Shown one piece after another: positions 43,888-54,334 of a stretch of 64,000 nt of DNA; the stretch's first letter is position 1, and each line of letters opens with the position of its first letter. The DNA comes from Streptomyces sp. NBC_00820 (GTDB taxonomy: Bacteria; Actinomycetota; Actinomycetes; Streptomycetales; Streptomycetaceae). The notes under the pieces are model-generated. The model was not told the DNA's origin and did not search any database. It worked only from the letters and a program-made list of their open reading frames with translations. The DNA lies in NCBI RefSeq assembly GCF_036347055.1, contig NZ_CP108882.1, positions 1,550,001 to 1,614,000 on the forward strand. Direction: 5' to 3'. Position numbers and translations under genes: made by a program.

Positions 43888-46560
43888 TTACTTGGCGGTC
43901 TCGGTGACGAGACGTTCGACGGCTTCGACGGCCTCACCGACGGCAGCCGGGTTCTGGCCTCCGCCCTGGGCGACGTCCGGCTTGCCGCCACCGCCGCCGC
44001 CGAGGGTCTTGGCGGCGGTGCGGACCAGGTCGCCGGCCTTGAGGCCGCGCTCACGGGCGGCGTCGTTGGTGGCGATGACCGTGAGCGGCTTGCCGTTGTT
44101 CACCGTGAACAGGGCCACCACGGCGGCCCGGCCGCCCTGGATGCGGCCGCGCACGTCGAGGACCAGCTTGCGCAGGTCGTCGGGGGTCGTGCCGTCCGGG
44201 ACCTGACCGGTGACCAGGGCCACACCGCGGACGTCCTTGGCGGACTCGGCGAGGCCGGCGGCGGCCTGGAGCACCTTCTCGGCGCGGAACCTGTCGATCT
44301 CCTTCTCGGCGTCCTTCAGCTTGCCGAGCATCGTGGAGACCTTCTCCGGCAGCTCCTCCGAGCGGCCCTTGAGCAGCTCGGTGAGCTGGTTGACGACCGT
44401 GTGCTCGCGGGCGAGGAAGTTGTAGGCGTCGACGCCGACGAGGGCCTCGATACGGCGCACACCGGAGCCGATGGAGGACTCGCCGAGCAGCTTCACCAGG
44501 CCCAGCTGGGCGGTGTTGTGCACGTGCGTGCCGCCGCACAGCTCCTTGGAAAAGTCGCCGATGGTCACGACGCGCACGCGCTCGCCGTACTTCTCGCCGA
44601 ACTCGGCGATGGCGCCCTGCTTCTTGGCCTCGTCGATGCCCATGACCTCGGCGTGCACGTCGAGGTCGTGCGAGAGCACCTCGTTGATGCGCTGCTCGAC
44701 GTCGGTCATCACGGCCGTCGGAACGGCGGACGGCGAGCCGAAGTCGAAGCGGAAGCGGCCGGGCTGGTTCTCGGAACCGGCCTGGGCGGCCGTCGGGCCG
44801 AGGGCATCGCGCAGGGCCTGGTGGGTCAGGTGCGTGGCCGAGTGGGCGCGGGCGATGGCCTTGCGGCGCAGCCGGTCGACCGAGGCGTCGGCCTTGGCAC
44901 CGACGGTCACCTCGCCGAACTGGACGACGCCCTTGTGCACGTACACGCCCGGGACCGGCTTCTGGGTGTCGCGGATCTCGATGACGGCACCGGTGTCGAC
45001 CTTGATACGGCCGGTGTCGCCGATCTGGCCGCCGCCCTCGGCGTAGAACGGGGTGCGGTCGAGGACGATCTCGACCTCGTCGCCCTCGGTGGCGGCCGGC
45101 GAGGACACGCCGTCGACGAGGATGCCGACGATCGTGGTCTCGCCCTCGGTGTCCGTGTAGCCGATGAAGTCGGTGGCGCCGGCCTTGTCGGCGATCTCGC
45201 GGTAGGCACCCATGTCGGCGTGGCCGGTCTTCTTGGCCTGGGCGTCGGCCTTGGCGCGCTCCCGCTGCTCCTTCATCAGGCGACGGAAGCCGTCCTCGTC
45301 CACGGCGAGGCCCTGCTCGGCGGCCATCTCCAGGGTGAGGTCGATCGGGAAGCCCCAGGTGTCGTGGAGCAGGAACGCCTTCTCACCGGCGAGGACCGTG
45401 CCACCGGACTGCTTGGTCTCGGTGACGGCGGTGTCGAGGATGTTGGTGCCGGCCTTCAGCGTCTTGAGGAAGGCGTTCTCCTCGGCGACGGCGACCTTCT
45501 CGATGCGCTCGCGGTCGGTGATGAGCTCGGGGTACTGCTGGCCCATCATCGCGATCACGGTGTCGACCAGGTCCTTGACGACCGGTCCGGTGGCGCCGAG
45601 CAGGCGCATGTTGCGGATGGCGCGGCGCATGATGCGGCGCAGCACGTAGCCGCGGCCCTCGTTGCCCGGGGTGACACCGTCGCCGATGAGCATCACGGAG
45701 GTGCGCATGTGGTCGGTGACCACGCGCAGCGAGACGTCAGAGCCGTGGGCGGCGCCGTACTCGACGCCGGTCAGCTCGGTGGCCTTCTTGATGACGGCCA
45801 TCGAGGTGTCGATCTCGTACATGTTCTGCACGCCCTGCAGAATCATGGCGAGGCGCTCGAGGCCGAGGCCCGTGTCGATGTTCTGGCTCGGCAGGTCCCC
45901 GAGGATCTCGAAGTTGTCCTTGCCGATGCCCTCGCCCCGCTCGTACTGCATGAAGACGAGGTTCCAGATCTCGACGTACCGCTCGTCGTTGACGGCCGGG
46001 CCGCCCTCGACGCCGAACTCGGGGCCGCGGTCGTAGTTGATCTCGGAGCAGGGGCCGCAGGGGCCGGGAACGCCCATGGACCAGTAGTTGTCCTTCATGC
46101 CCAGGCGCTGGATGCGCTCCTTGGGCACGCCGACGACCTCGTGCCAGATGCGCTCGGCCTCGTCGTCGTCCTTGTAGACGGTGATCCACAGGCGCTCGGG
46201 GTCGAGGCCGTAACCGCCCTTGTCCTGGGGGCTGGTGAGCAGCTCCCAGGCGAACTTGATGGCGCCTTCCTTGAAGTAGTCGCCGAAGGAGAAGTTGCCG
46301 CACATCTGGAAGAACGTGCCGTGGCGGGTGGTCTTGCCGACCTCTTCGATGTCGGGCGTGCGCACACACTTCTGCACGCTGGTGGCGCGCGGGAAGGGGG
46401 GCTTGACCTCACCCAGGAAGTAGGGCTTGAAGGGAACCATGCCGGCCGGGACGAGGAGCAGAGTCGGGTCGTCCGCGATGAGCGACGCCGAAGGGACGAC
46501 GGTGTGCCCGCGCTCCTCGAAGAAGCTCAGCCAGCGGCGGCGAATCTCGGCCGACTCCAT
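43888..46560 (-). CDS. alaS: Alanyl-tRNA synthetase
   Basis: The 890-residue class II synthetase has the aminoacylation domain from [20 protein letters not shown] and [18 protein letters not shown] tRNA-recognition domain and an editing domain follow, with metal-binding [16 protein letters not shown] and [13 protein letters not shown]. The C-terminal C-Ala domain ends in a glycine-rich [15 protein letters not shown]. Its ATG overlaps the stop of the DUF6167-like gene by one base (TGATG). No T-box leader was found. Confidence 0.98.
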   Translation of the reverse strand: MESAEIRRRWLSFFEERGHTVVPSASLIADDPTLLLVPAGMVPFKPYFLGEVKPPFPRATSVQKCVRTPDIEEVGKTTRHGTFFQMCGNFSFGDYFKEGAIKFAWELLTSPQDKGGYGLDPERLWITVYKDDDEAERIWHEVVGVPKERIQRLGMKDNYWSMGVPGPCGPCSEINYDRGPEFGVEGGPAVNDERYVEIWNLVFMQYERGEGIGKDNFEILGDLPSQNIDTGLGLERLAMILQGVQNMYEIDTSMAVIKKATELTGVEYGAAHGSDVSLRVVTDHMRTSVMLIGDGVTPGNEGRGYVLRRIMRRAIRNMRLLGATGPVVKDLVDTVIAMMGQQYPELITDRERIEKVAVAEENAFLKTLKAGTNILDTAVTETKQSGGTVLAGEKAFLLHDTWGFPIDLTLEMAAEQGLAVDEDGFRRLMKEQRERAKADAQAKKTGHADMGAYREIADKAGATDFIGYTDTEGETTIVGILVDGVSSPAATEGDEVEIVLDRTPFYAEGGGQIGDTGRIKVDTGAVIEIRDTQKPVPGVYVHKGVVQFGEVTVGAKADASVDRLRRKAIARAHSATHLTHQALRDALGPTAAQAGSENQPGRFRFDFGSPSAVPTAVMTDVEQRINEVLSHDLDVHAEVMGIDEAKKQGAIAEFGEKYGERVRVVTIGDFSKELCGGTHVHNTAQLGLVKLLGESSIGSGVRRIEALVGVDAYNFLAREHTVVNQLTELLKGRSEELPEKVSTMLGKLKDAEKEIDRFRAEKVLQAAAGLAESAKDVRGVALVTGQVPDGTTPDDLRKLVLDVRGRIQGGRAAVVALFTVNNGKPLTVIATNDAARERGLKAGDLVRTAAKTLGGGGGGKPDVAQGGGQNPAAVGEAVEAVERLVTETAK

Positions 46561-46907
46561 CAGTGGTCCTCATTCCGGTTGTACGAGTACGTCGTGTTCT
46601 CGATGTACTTCGGGTTGCTGCGGTTGTTCTCGATGGCGGTGAACCGCCGGGGCTCGGGAAGCTCGGGGCTGTTCTGGATGCCCAGGGCGTCCTCCAGCTC
46701 GGCCTCCCGCTGCGCCATGTTGTCGCGGACGTCGAGCGCGAAGCCGACCGCCCGGTCCTTCAGGCGCTGACCGGTCTCCAGAGCCTTGTTGGCCGCGCTC
46801 GCGGCGAGGTTCTCGGGAGTCAGCTGCTTCAACTTGCGGTTGACCTTGGTGGTGGCCCACACACCGGCTGCGACGCCCGTGGTGAACCAGAACGTACGGC
46901 GGAACAT
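46560..46907 (-). CDS. DUF6167-like small membrane-associated protein
   Basis: The 115-residue protein starts [20 protein letters not shown], a short hydrophobic segment (about 6-20). An amphipathic helical region ([20 protein letters not shown]) and a charged C-terminal tail follow. It resembles the actinobacterial family named DUF6167, usually found upstream of alaS. It overlaps alaS by one base and follows the DUF948 gene by 7 bases, so the three are probably co-expressed. Function unknown. Confidence 0.8.
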   Translation of the reverse strand: MFRRTFWFTTGVAAGVWATTKVNRKLKQLTPENLAASAANKALETGQRLKDRAVGFALDVRDNMAQREAELEDALGIQNSPELPEPRRFTAIENNRSNPKYIENTTYSYNRNEDH

Positions 46908-46914
46908 CCCTGAC

Positions 46915-47370
46915 CTAGTCCCTCTTTCCGCGGTTGTTCCGCTTGCCCCGTCGGGCGGACGGAACCGTCCGGCCCACGATCACCGTACGCCTCGGCGCCT
47001 TCGCGGGCGTGTCCTCTTTGCGGCCGCCGAGGGCCTGGCGCACGCCGTAGCCGAAGGCCGCGACCTTCACCAGCGGTCCGCCGAAGGTGGAGGCGACGGT
47101 GGACGAGAGCGCGGAGGCGTTCGACGTGACCTCCTGGACGTCGGAGGCGATCGCGTCGACGCGGTCGATCTGGGTCTGCGCCGACCGCACGGCCGTGGAC
47201 GCGTCCGCGAGCAAGGGGACGGCCTGGTCGGTCACATCCGCCACGAGTTTGGTGGTCGCCTTGAGCGTCTGGGCCAGCCTCGCCAGAGCGACGGCGAGGA
47301 AGGAGACCAGGATCGCCCAGAAGACGGCCACCAGAATCCCGGCCACCTCTCCACCGGACACTGTGCGCAC
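46915..47370 (-). CDS. DUF948 domain protein
   Basis: The 151-residue protein has an N-terminal membrane helix (about 8-30, VAGILVAVFWAILVSFLAVA) and a predicted coiled coil (35-95) with regular hydrophobic heptads. The basic C-terminal tail ends RRGKRNNRGKRD. DUF948 proteins are membrane-anchored coiled coils of unknown function in Gram-positive bacteria. GTG start with GGGAG upstream. It is the first gene of the DUF948-DUF6167-alaS-ruvX-mltG run. Confidence 0.85.
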   Translation of the reverse strand: MRTVSGGEVAGILVAVFWAILVSFLAVALARLAQTLKATTKLVADVTDQAVPLLADASTAVRSAQTQIDRVDAIASDVQEVTSNASALSSTVASTFGGPLVKVAAFGYGVRQALGGRKEDTPAKAPRRTVIVGRTVPSARRGKRNNRGKRD

Positions 47371-47521
47371 CCGCTCCCTGAAACGTGCCTGAGCATTGAA
47401 AGTCGTGCTCCGAGCCTATCGCGCCGGTGGCGGGGCTCCGCACCGGATTACCGTCCGCGGCGGTGCGGGATCCGCGGCCTGTTCCGTGCGTGGCCGGCGG
47501 CCCGGTCCGGGGAAACGCGAA

Positions 47522-47562
47522 CCCGCCGCCTCGCCCGCCCGAAAGGGCGGGGAGACGGCGGG
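47522..47562 (-). terminator. Hairpin terminator after rpsD
   Basis: A two-part stem (CCCGCCG with CGGCGGG, and CCCGCCC with GGGCGGG) closes on GAAA. It begins about 25 bases after the rpsD stop. Confidence 0.75.
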
Positions 47563-47587
47563 CTGAAGTGCTGCGCCGGGGCTGGGA

Positions 47588-48202
47588 TCAGCGGGCGTAG
47601 TACTCGACGACGAGCTGCTCGTCGCAGATCACCGGGATCTCCTTGCGGTTCGGCTCGCGGTCCAGGCGGAACGCCAGGGCCTTGAGGTTCACCTGCAGGT
47701 AGCGCGGGGTCTCACCGTCGGCGGCGAAGCCACCCTCGCGGGCGACCTGGAACAGCGTCTTGTCCTTGGAGCGGTCGCGGACCTGCACGACGTCGTCCGG
47801 ACGGACACGGAAGGACGGCTTGTCGACCTTCTGGCCGTTGACCTGGATGTGGCCGTGGACGACCATCTGGCGGGCCTGGTAGATCGTGCGGGCGATGCCC
47901 GAACGCAGGACCAGCGCGTCGAGACGGCGCTCGAGCTCGATGATCAGGGCCTCACCGGTCTTGCCCTGGACCTTGGAGGCACGCTCGTAGGCGCGGACGA
48001 GCTGACGCTCGGACACGTCGTACTGCGCGCGCAGACGCTGCTTCTCGAGCAGACGGACCTTGTAGTCCGAGTTCTGCTTGCGGCCGCGGCCGTGCTCGCC
48101 CGGCGGGTAGGGGCGGGCCTCGAAGTACTTGACGGCCTTCGGGGTCAGCGCGATGCCGAGGGCACGCGACTTCTTGACCTTGGGGCGGGACTGGTTCGCC
48201 AT
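47588..48202 (-). CDS. rpsD: 30S ribosomal protein S4
   Basis: The 204-residue protein has the S4 N-terminal domain ([18 protein letters not shown], the zinc-free form) and the S4 RNA-binding domain with [20 protein letters not shown] and [14 protein letters not shown]. It nucleates 16S rRNA assembly. The ATG at 48200-48202 has GAGGTG 8 bases upstream; the longer upstream frame is not protein-like. It is not in the alpha operon here, which is normal for Streptomyces. A long structured leader precedes it. Confidence 0.98.
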   Translation of the reverse strand: MANQSRPKVKKSRALGIALTPKAVKYFEARPYPPGEHGRGRKQNSDYKVRLLEKQRLRAQYDVSERQLVRAYERASKVQGKTGEALIIELERRLDALVLRSGIARTIYQARQMVVHGHIQVNGQKVDKPSFRVRPDDVVQVRDRSKDKTLFQVAREGGFAADGETPRYLQVNLKALAFRLDREPNRKEIPVICDEQLVVEYYAR

Positions 48203-48547
48203 GAACCAAACACCTCGTTTTATCTGTGCGAATACGGCTTCACCAGGGTTAGAGGAGGTCGCATCCGCAGCCGGGGAAATAACCCTCCGGGTCCGTTGCC
48301 GGACCTGGTGGGCAGCCGCTCCCTGGTCTGGGCACATACGTGCAGCACGCGAGTGGCCCACCGGCCGGTCCCGGGATTCCGGGTGGTGGTGGGCTGCCCG
48401 CGACACCGTTCGACGGTGCGCGACGCTCCTGGAGATCCCGGTCCTCACGGTCCGGTACTCCGGCTGGATGTCCCGCTCTGGTGAGCCGATCCCTTCGGGA
48501 AGGGGCCGGACACGGGACTCAGCACTTCGGAGCAGTCTACAGGTCGC
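48203..48547. other. Intergenic region upstream of rpsD (probable structured leader)
   Basis: These 345 bases contain no supportable gene. Several hairpins are visible, for example CACCGT-TCG-ACGGTG near 48400 and CCCTT-CGGG-AAGGG near 48490. A -10-like TAGACT lies on the minus strand at 48534-48539, but its -35 region is weak. If that promoter is real, rpsD mRNA has a leader of about 320 bases. I recognised no known riboswitch or ncRNA. Confidence 0.5.
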
Positions 48548-49903
48548 TCAGGACCGCTTGCGACCGAGGTGCTTCCTGGTCCACTCCACGGCGTCCGCGT
48601 AACGGGCCTCTGCGCCGTTACGGGTGGGGGTGTAGTACTCGCGGTCCTTGAGGGCGTCCGGGGCGTACTGCTGGGCGGCGATGGCGTTCGGCTGGTTGTG
48701 CGGGTAGACGTACCCCTGCGCGTGGCCGAGCTTCTTGGCGCTCTTGTAGTGCCCGTCGCGCAGGTGGGGTGGCACGGGTCCGGCGTGGCCCTTGCGTACG
48801 TCCCCCATCGCTTCGCGGATCGCGGTGGTCGCCGAGTTGGACTTGGGGGCGAGGGCGAGGGCGATGGTGGCGTGGCTGAGGGTGAGCGCCGCCTCCGGGA
48901 AGCCGATCAGCGCGACGGCCTGGGCGGCGGCGACGGCTATGGGCAGCGCGTTCGGGTCGGCGACGCCGATGTCCTCGCTGGCGGAGATGATCAGGCGCCG
49001 GGCGATGAAGCGGGGGTCCTCGCCGGCCTCGATCATCCGGGCCAGGTAGTGCAGTGCCGCGTCCACGTCGGAGCCGCGGATGGACTTGATCAGCGCGCTC
49101 GCCACGTCGTAGTGCTGGTCACCGTCGCGGTCGTACTTCACGGCGGCGCGGTCGACCGTCTCCTCCAGGGTCTGGAGGCTGATCTCCGTCTCGCTCTTGT
49201 CGAGGGCCGCGCCGGCGGCTGCCTCCAGGGCGGTCAGGGCCCGGCGCGCGTCGCCTCCGGCGATCCTGAGCAGGTGCTCCTCGGCGTCCTCGGGGAGGGT
49301 GAGGGCGCCGCCGAGGCCGCGCTCGTCGTCGAGGGTGCGGCGCAGCAGGCCGCGCAGGTCCTCCTCGCCGAGCGGTTCCAGGGTGAGCAGCAGCGAGCGG
49401 GAGAGCAGCGGGGAGATCACCGAGAAGTACGGGTTCTCGGTGGTCGCGGCGATCAGGGTCACCCAGCGGTTCTCGACGGCCGGGAGCAGGGAGTCCTGCT
49501 GTGCCTTGCTGAAGCGGTGGATCTCGTCGAGGAAAAGGACGGTCTCCTTGCCGAAGCCGCCGGCGGCGCGGCGCGCGCCGTCGATGACGGCACGGACCTC
49601 CTTGACGCCGGCGCTGATCGCGGACAGCTCGACGAAGCGACGGTCGGTCGCCTTGGACACCACGTGCGCGAGGGTGGTCTTGCCGGTGCCGGGCGGCCCC
49701 CACAGCACCACCGAGGACGGGCCGGCCGGGCCGCCGCTGCCCTCGTCGACGAGTCTGCGCAAGGGTGAGCCCGGCTTCAGCAGGTGCTGCTGGCCCACGA
49801 CCTCGTCGAGGGTGCGCGGACGCATCCGGACGGCCAGGGGGCTGCTGGTCGGGTCCTTTTCCTGGCGCTCTTCGGCGGCGGCGGTGAACAGGTCGGCTTC
49901 CAC
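48548..49903 (-). CDS. rarA: Replication-associated recombination protein A (RarA/MgsA)
   Basis: The protein of about 451 residues has a AAA+ core with Walker [12 protein letters not shown], Walker [15 protein letters not shown], sensor 1 ATTENP and the arginine finger region SPLLSRS. A C-terminal RarA tetramerisation domain follows ([33 protein letters not shown]). It acts at stalled forks. The GTG at 49903 gives [14 protein letters not shown]; an upstream ATG at 49933 is possible but poorly placed. It precedes rpsD on the same strand. Confidence 0.93.
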   Translation of the reverse strand: MEADLFTAAAEERQEKDPTSSPLAVRMRPRTLDEVVGQQHLLKPGSPLRRLVDEGSGGPAGPSSVVLWGPPGTGKTTLAHVVSKATDRRFVELSAISAGVKEVRAVIDGARRAAGGFGKETVLFLDEIHRFSKAQQDSLLPAVENRWVTLIAATTENPYFSVISPLLSRSLLLTLEPLGEEDLRGLLRRTLDDERGLGGALTLPEDAEEHLLRIAGGDARRALTALEAAAGAALDKSETEISLQTLEETVDRAAVKYDRDGDQHYDVASALIKSIRGSDVDAALHYLARMIEAGEDPRFIARRLIISASEDIGVADPNALPIAVAAAQAVALIGFPEAALTLSHATIALALAPKSNSATTAIREAMGDVRKGHAGPVPPHLRDGHYKSAKKLGHAQGYVYPHNQPNAIAAQQYAPDALKDREYYTPTRNGAEARYADAVEWTRKHLGRKRS

Positions 49904-50062
49904 GCTGAAAACCCTAAGACACGGCACTGACAATTGGGACCGGCCGCCTGCGGGGCTGTCCGCGCGGGGCCGTCCGTCCGCCGCCCGTCATCTGTCCGTC
50001 TGCCGTGCTTCAGCCGTCCGCCGGACCGTTCGTCAGAGCGTCCACCGGTTCGCCGGCGGCCG

Positions 50063-50719
50063 TCAGCTGGTCCAGAAGTCCCACCAGCGGGTGAGGATCA
50101 GCATGCCGATGATGCCGACGTGCAGGACCGGCAGGACCCACGTGAACTCGCCGAAGAAGGACTTCAGCGGGCGCGGGGCCGGCAGGAAGTCGTTGCGGAC
50201 GTTGAACGACGTCACGTACCAGAACATGACGATCGTGGCGACCCAGGCCAGCGAGCACCACAGGCACAGCGCGTTGATCCGGTACAGGGACTGGAACTGC
50301 AGCCATGTGCAGAATCCCACTCCGAACAGCGTGCCGAAGTTGAAGGTCAGCCAGTACCAGCGCGGGAAGCGGGCCCGGGCCAGCAGGCTCACGCCGACGC
50401 AGACGACGATGCCGTAGCAGACCAGGCCGAGCATCGGGTTCGGGAAGCCGAACGCGGCGGCCTGCTTGCTCTCCATGACGCTGCCGCAGGACACGACCGG
50501 GTTGAGGCTGCACCCGGGGGTGAAGGTCGTGCCCGCGACCTTGGCCTCGAGCAGTTTGAACTTGTCGATCGTGATGACCCACGCGGCGAGCAGTCCGGCG
50601 GCGCCGGTGATCATCAGGAGCAGCGCGAAGGCCCGGCTCCCGCCCACGGCACGCGTCCCGGCGGCCCCGTGCTCGGGCCCGGGCTCGGTGGAGACGTCTT
50701 TGACTGTCGTCTTGCTCAT
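50063..50719 (-). CDS. Vitamin K epoxide reductase family membrane protein
   Basis: The 218-residue protein has five hydrophobic segments (about 30-50, 95-115, 123-140, 150-172 and 192-210). Four cysteines match bacterial VKOR: Cys70 and Cys78 in the loop, and the active-site CLWC (152-155). Bacterial VKORs reoxidise DsbA-like proteins with menaquinone and so drive disulfide formation outside the membrane. No DsbA-like partner is fused or adjacent. The ATG at 50719 starts MSKTTVKDVS; upstream codons are unlikely to be translated. Confidence 0.92.
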   Translation of the reverse strand: MSKTTVKDVSTEPGPEHGAAGTRAVGGSRAFALLLMITGAAGLLAAWVITIDKFKLLEAKVAGTTFTPGCSLNPVVSCGSVMESKQAAAFGFPNPMLGLVCYGIVVCVGVSLLARARFPRWYWLTFNFGTLFGVGFCTWLQFQSLYRINALCLWCSLAWVATIVMFWYVTSFNVRNDFLPAPRPLKSFFGEFTWVLPVLHVGIIGMLILTRWWDFWTS

Positions 50720-50902
50720 CACGCCGATTCCGTCTGCTGGAGAGGGGACCTTCTTCGGGCAGTGGCCATTGTGCCGCACCGGCCTGTGTGTCCGCCGTTC
50801 GATGGACACAAGGAGGTACGCGCGGTGGGCCCGGACCGTTCGGAAATCGCCGGGACGAGTTAACCGGCGCCCTCGGAGTTGACGGTCCGCCAGGACATGG
50901 AA

Positions 50903-50929
50903 AAGGGCGCCGGGAGCACCGGCGCCCTT
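50903..50929 (-). terminator. Hairpin, possible terminator after hisS
   Basis: An 11-base-pair perfect stem (AAGGGCGCCGG at 50903-50913 with 50919-50929) has a GAGCA loop. It lies about 250 bases after the hisS stop, so it may instead be part of the VKOR leader. Confidence 0.5.
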
Positions 50930-51020
50930 CCGTACGGGCCATGGGCCGTACTAGGGCCTCTCTTCCGGATCTTGCCGGGGTCGCGGCGTCTGGCACGCAC
51001 ATCTGCGGCGTTGTCGTCAC

Positions 51021-51066
51021 TCTCCCCCAAGCTCTCGGCTTCGCTCGAGCAGGGAGGGACCCCCAT
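51021..51066. repeat. Dispersed Streptomyces intergenic hairpin repeat, copy B
   Basis: The segment begins TCTCCCCCAAGCTCTCGGC and runs to GGGAGGGACCCCCAT, with GCTCGAGC in the centre. It has the form of a very common Streptomyces palindromic repeat. It is related in design, though not in exact sequence, to copy A at 22366-22405. Confidence 0.65.
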
Positions 51067-51175
51067 CGCGCCGCGTCGACTCCCTCCTCCGCCTTGCAGC
51101 TGCACGCACCAGACCCCGCTCGGGTAGGCCAGAAGGCACCGCAGACCGGAGCCGGCCTGATCCGGAAGAAAGACC

Positions 51176-52438
51176 CTAGCCGAGCCGGGACTTCAGCTCC
51201 GTGACGATCTCGTCCACGCCGACCGCCGTCTGCTCACCGGACTCCATGTCCTTGAGCTGGACGACGCCCTCGGCGAGGTCGCGCTCGCCGGCGACGAGCG
51301 CGAAACGCGCGCCGGACCGGTTGGCGGCCTTCATCGCCGCCTTCAGGCCCTTGCCGCCGTAGGAGAAGTCCGCCGCGATGCCGGCCTTGCGCACCTCGGT
51401 GACCTTGGCGAACAGGACGCGGCGGGCCTCCTCGCCGAGCGGGACGGCGAAGACACTGGTCGCGGACGGGATGTCCAGTTCCACACCCTCGGCCTCCAGG
51501 GCGAGGACCGTGCGGTCGACACCGAGGGCCCAGCCGACCGACGGGAGCGCGGGGCCGCCGATCATCTCGGACAGGCCGTCGTAGCGGCCGCCGCCGCCCA
51601 CCGCGGACTGGGAACCCAGGCCGTCGTGCACGAACTCGAAGGTGGTGCGGGTGTAGTAGTCGAGGCCGCGGACCAGCTTGGCGTCGTCCTCGAAGGCGAC
51701 GCCCGCCGTGGTGATCAGGTCGCGGACCTCCTCGTGGTAGGCCTTGCAGGCGTCGCACAGGTAGTCGCGCAGCAGCGGCGCGCCGGTCAGCTGCTGCTGG
51801 ACCGACTCGCGCTTGTCGTCGAGGACCCTGAGGGGGTTGATGTCGACGCGGCGGCGGGTGTCCTCGTCCAGGTCCAGGCCGCGCAGGAAGTCCTGCAGCG
51901 CGGCCCGGTACACCGGACGGCACTCCTTGTCGCCCAGGCTGTTGAGCAGGATGCGGAAGTTCCTGAGGCCCAGCGAGCGGTACGCCTGGTCGGCCAGGAT
52001 GATCAGCTCGGCGTCCAGCGCCGGGTCCTCCGCGCCGATCGCCTCGGCACCGACCTGGGAGAAGTGGCGGTAGCGGCCCTTCTGGGGGCGCTCGTAGCGG
52101 TAGTACGAGCCGGAGTACCAGAGCTTGACGGGGAGGTTGCCCGCCTTGTGCAGGTTGGCCTCCAGCGCCGCGCGCAGGACGGAGGCGGTGCCCTCGGGGC
52201 GCAGGGCGAGCCTGTCGCCGCCCTTGGTCTCGAAGGCGTACATCTCCTTGGTGACGATGTCGGTGGACTCGCCGACACCGCGCGCGAAGAGTTCGACGTT
52301 CTCGAAGCCGGGGGTCTCGATGTAGCCGTACCCGGAGTTGCGCAGCGGGGCGGCGATCGCCTCGCGCACCGCGAGGTACGTGGCGGAGGCCGGCGGGATC
52401 AGGTCGTAGGTGCCCTTGGGGGCCTTGAAGGTGCTCAC
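51176..52438 (-). CDS. hisS: Histidyl-tRNA synthetase
   Basis: The 420-residue class II synthetase shows [15 protein letters not shown], motif 2 in [19 protein letters not shown], histidine-binding [15 protein letters not shown], and motif 3 in [16 protein letters not shown]-terminal anticodon-binding domain ends KSRLG. The GTG at 52436-52438 matches the conserved N-terminus. A metallo-beta-lactamase-fold gene lies 16 bases upstream on the same strand. Confidence 0.97.
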   Translation of the reverse strand: MSTFKAPKGTYDLIPPASATYLAVREAIAAPLRNSGYGYIETPGFENVELFARGVGESTDIVTKEMYAFETKGGDRLALRPEGTASVLRAALEANLHKAGNLPVKLWYSGSYYRYERPQKGRYRHFSQVGAEAIGAEDPALDAELIILADQAYRSLGLRNFRILLNSLGDKECRPVYRAALQDFLRGLDLDEDTRRRVDINPLRVLDDKRESVQQQLTGAPLLRDYLCDACKAYHEEVRDLITTAGVAFEDDAKLVRGLDYYTRTTFEFVHDGLGSQSAVGGGGRYDGLSEMIGGPALPSVGWALGVDRTVLALEAEGVELDIPSATSVFAVPLGEEARRVLFAKVTEVRKAGIAADFSYGGKGLKAAMKAANRSGARFALVAGERDLAEGVVQLKDMESGEQTAVGVDEIVTELKSRLG

Positions 52439-52454
52439 GGAAAAAGCTCTCTCG

Positions 52455-53162
52455 TCACATTCCTCGTCGGGGAGCCTCGGGGGCTCCCTGGCCGGCCGCC
52501 ACCTGCCGCAGATAGGGGTTGGTGGCGCGCTCCTGGCCGATGGTCGTCTGGGGACCGTGGCCGGACAGGACCACGGTGGAGTCGTCGAGCGGCAGGCACA
52601 CACGTGCCAGCGACCCGAGCATGTCCTCCATGGATCCGCCCGGCAGGTCGGTGCGTCCGACGGAGCCGGCGAACAGCAGATCCCCGGAGAAGAAGACCGA
52701 CGGGATGTCGGTGTTCTCGGGCATCTGGAAGGTCACCGACCCCTTGGTATGGCCCGGGGCGTGCGCGACGGAGAACTCCAGCCCGGCGAGCGAGAGCCGC
52801 GCGCCGTCGCTCAGCTCCCTGACGTCGTCCGGCTCCCCCACGGTCAGCTCGCCCATCAGCGGCATGCCGATGGACCTGCCGAGCGCCTTCTCGGGATCGC
52901 TCATCATGTAGCGGTCCTCGGGGTGGATCCAGGCCGGTACGCCGTGCGCGCCGCACACGGGGACGACCGAGGCCACGTGGTCGATGTGGCCATGGGTGAG
53001 GACGACCGCGGCGGGCTTGAGCCGATGCTTCTTCAGCATGTCCTCGACTCCCTGGGCCGCCTGGTGGCCCGGGTCGATGATCACGCACTCCTCACCGGCG
53101 GCGGGGGCGACGACGTAACAATTCGTCCCCCAGGCACCGGCTGGGAACCCGGCAATGAGCAC
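52455..53162 (-). CDS. Metallo-beta-lactamase fold hydrolase (glyoxalase II-like)
   Basis: The 235-residue protein has the zinc-binding [25 protein letters not shown] with the next histidine, [14 protein letters not shown] with the bridging aspartate, and [12 protein letters not shown] at the end. All metal ligands of the glyoxalase II-type fold are present. In Streptomyces it is regularly encoded before hisS, with relA a few genes further upstream. Substrate unknown. The start is a GTG. Confidence 0.92.
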   Translation of the reverse strand: MLIAGFPAGAWGTNCYVVAPAAGEECVIIDPGHQAAQGVEDMLKKHRLKPAAVVLTHGHIDHVASVVPVCGAHGVPAWIHPEDRYMMSDPEKALGRSIGMPLMGELTVGEPDDVRELSDGARLSLAGLEFSVAHAPGHTKGSVTFQMPENTDIPSVFFSGDLLFAGSVGRTDLPGGSMEDMLGSLARVCLPLDDSTVVLSGHGPQTTIGQERATNPYLRQVAAGQGAPEAPRRGM

Positions 53163-53340
53163 GATCGTCCTCTGTTGTGTCGATACGGGAGGGCTTGCGG
53201 GCGGGCGCCCGTGGTCCAGAGCCTACCGGCGCTGCCGTTTCCTCAGCGAACCCATATACGGTACGGGGCTACAAGCGGCTGTCGGCAAACAGGACGCACG
53301 CGTACCGGTCGACACACGACAGGCATGAGGAGAGAACCCG

Positions 53341-54159
53341 GTGGTCAGCCAGGAGCAGCGGCGGCGTCAGCTCGCCCGGGAGAAGTTCTTGCGGCAGCAG
53401 CAGCGGCGCACCAGCGCGCGGCGCAAGGCACGGATGCGCAACTCCGTGATCGCGTCGGTCCTCGGCGTGGTCGTGATCGGCAGCCTCGCGCTGTACACGA
53501 CCGGGGTGCTGAAGGGCGACGACAAGAAGGCGAACGCGAGCGCCGACGTGACGCCGAGCGCGTCGTCGGCGAGCAAGGCGCCGGACCCGTGCCACAAGCC
53601 GGCCGCGGGCTCGGTGAAGAAGCTGAGCTGGAAGAAGGAGCCGGCGATGTCGATCGACACGTCGGCGAAGTACACGATGAAGCTCGCCACGACGTGCGGC
53701 GAGATCGACGTCGCGATGAAGCCGGCGGCGGCCCCGCACACCGTGAACTCGTTCGACTTCCTGGCGGGCAAGGGCTACTTCGACCACACCAAGTGCCACC
53801 GCCTGACGACGAACAACATCTACGTGCTGCAGTGCGGTGACCCGACGGCCACCGGCAGCGGCGACCCGGGCTACAAGCTCCCGGACGAGAACCTGAAGGA
53901 CAAGAGCCTGAAGGGGAACACGTACCCGACCGGCACGGTGGCGATGGCCAACGCCGGCCCGAACACCGGCGGCAGCCAGTTCTTCCTCGTGTACAAGGAC
54001 AGCCCGCTGCCGCCCAACTACGCGCCGTTCGGCACGATGGACGCGGCGGGTCTGAAGGTGCTGGGCAAGATCGCCGCAGCGGGCGAGAACACGGGTGGGG
54101 GCGACGGCGCCCCGAACGCGACAGTCGTGATCGACAAGGCGACGGTCACGAAGTCCTGA
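53341..54159 (+). CDS. Membrane-anchored cyclophilin-type peptidyl-prolyl isomerase
   Basis: The 272-residue protein has a basic cytosolic N-terminus, one membrane segment (about 35-53), a Ser/Ala linker and an extracytoplasmic cyclophilin domain (about 105-270). Signatures are TVNSFDFLAGKGYFDHTKCHR, GTVAMANAGPNTGGSQFFL and YAPFGTM. It isomerises X-Pro bonds outside the membrane. GTG start after GAGGAG. It begins a plus-strand pair with the DUF349 gene and is divergent from the metallo-hydrolase. Confidence 0.92.
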   Translation: MVSQEQRRRQLAREKFLRQQQRRTSARRKARMRNSVIASVLGVVVIGSLALYTTGVLKGDDKKANASADVTPSASSASKAPDPCHKPAAGSVKKLSWKKEPAMSIDTSAKYTMKLATTCGEIDVAMKPAAAPHTVNSFDFLAGKGYFDHTKCHRLTTNNIYVLQCGDPTATGSGDPGYKLPDENLKDKSLKGNTYPTGTVAMANAGPNTGGSQFFLVYKDSPLPPNYAPFGTMDAAGLKVLGKIAAAGENTGGGDGAPNATVVIDKATVTKS

Positions 54160-54334
54160 CGTTCCGGAGCGCGGACGGCGGCTGCCTGCCGCCCGGCACG
54201 ACCGGTCACGCAATTTTCGGTCGCGCTGGATGCGGACAGGTAACCCGCTGGTCGCCTATGTTGGCCGTGACGAAACTGTGGACGATGCCCGAGGGCCGGG
54301 AGGCACCTCGCAGGCATCATGTGGAGGAGGCGCT

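Larger units (their letters stand above)
50720..51175. other. Intergenic region between the VKOR gene and hisS
   Basis: These 456 bases have no supportable gene. They contain a hairpin at 50903-50929, a following GTAC-rich palindrome and a dispersed Streptomyces repeat at 51021-51066. The promoter of the VKOR gene must lie in the left part. Confidence 0.65.
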
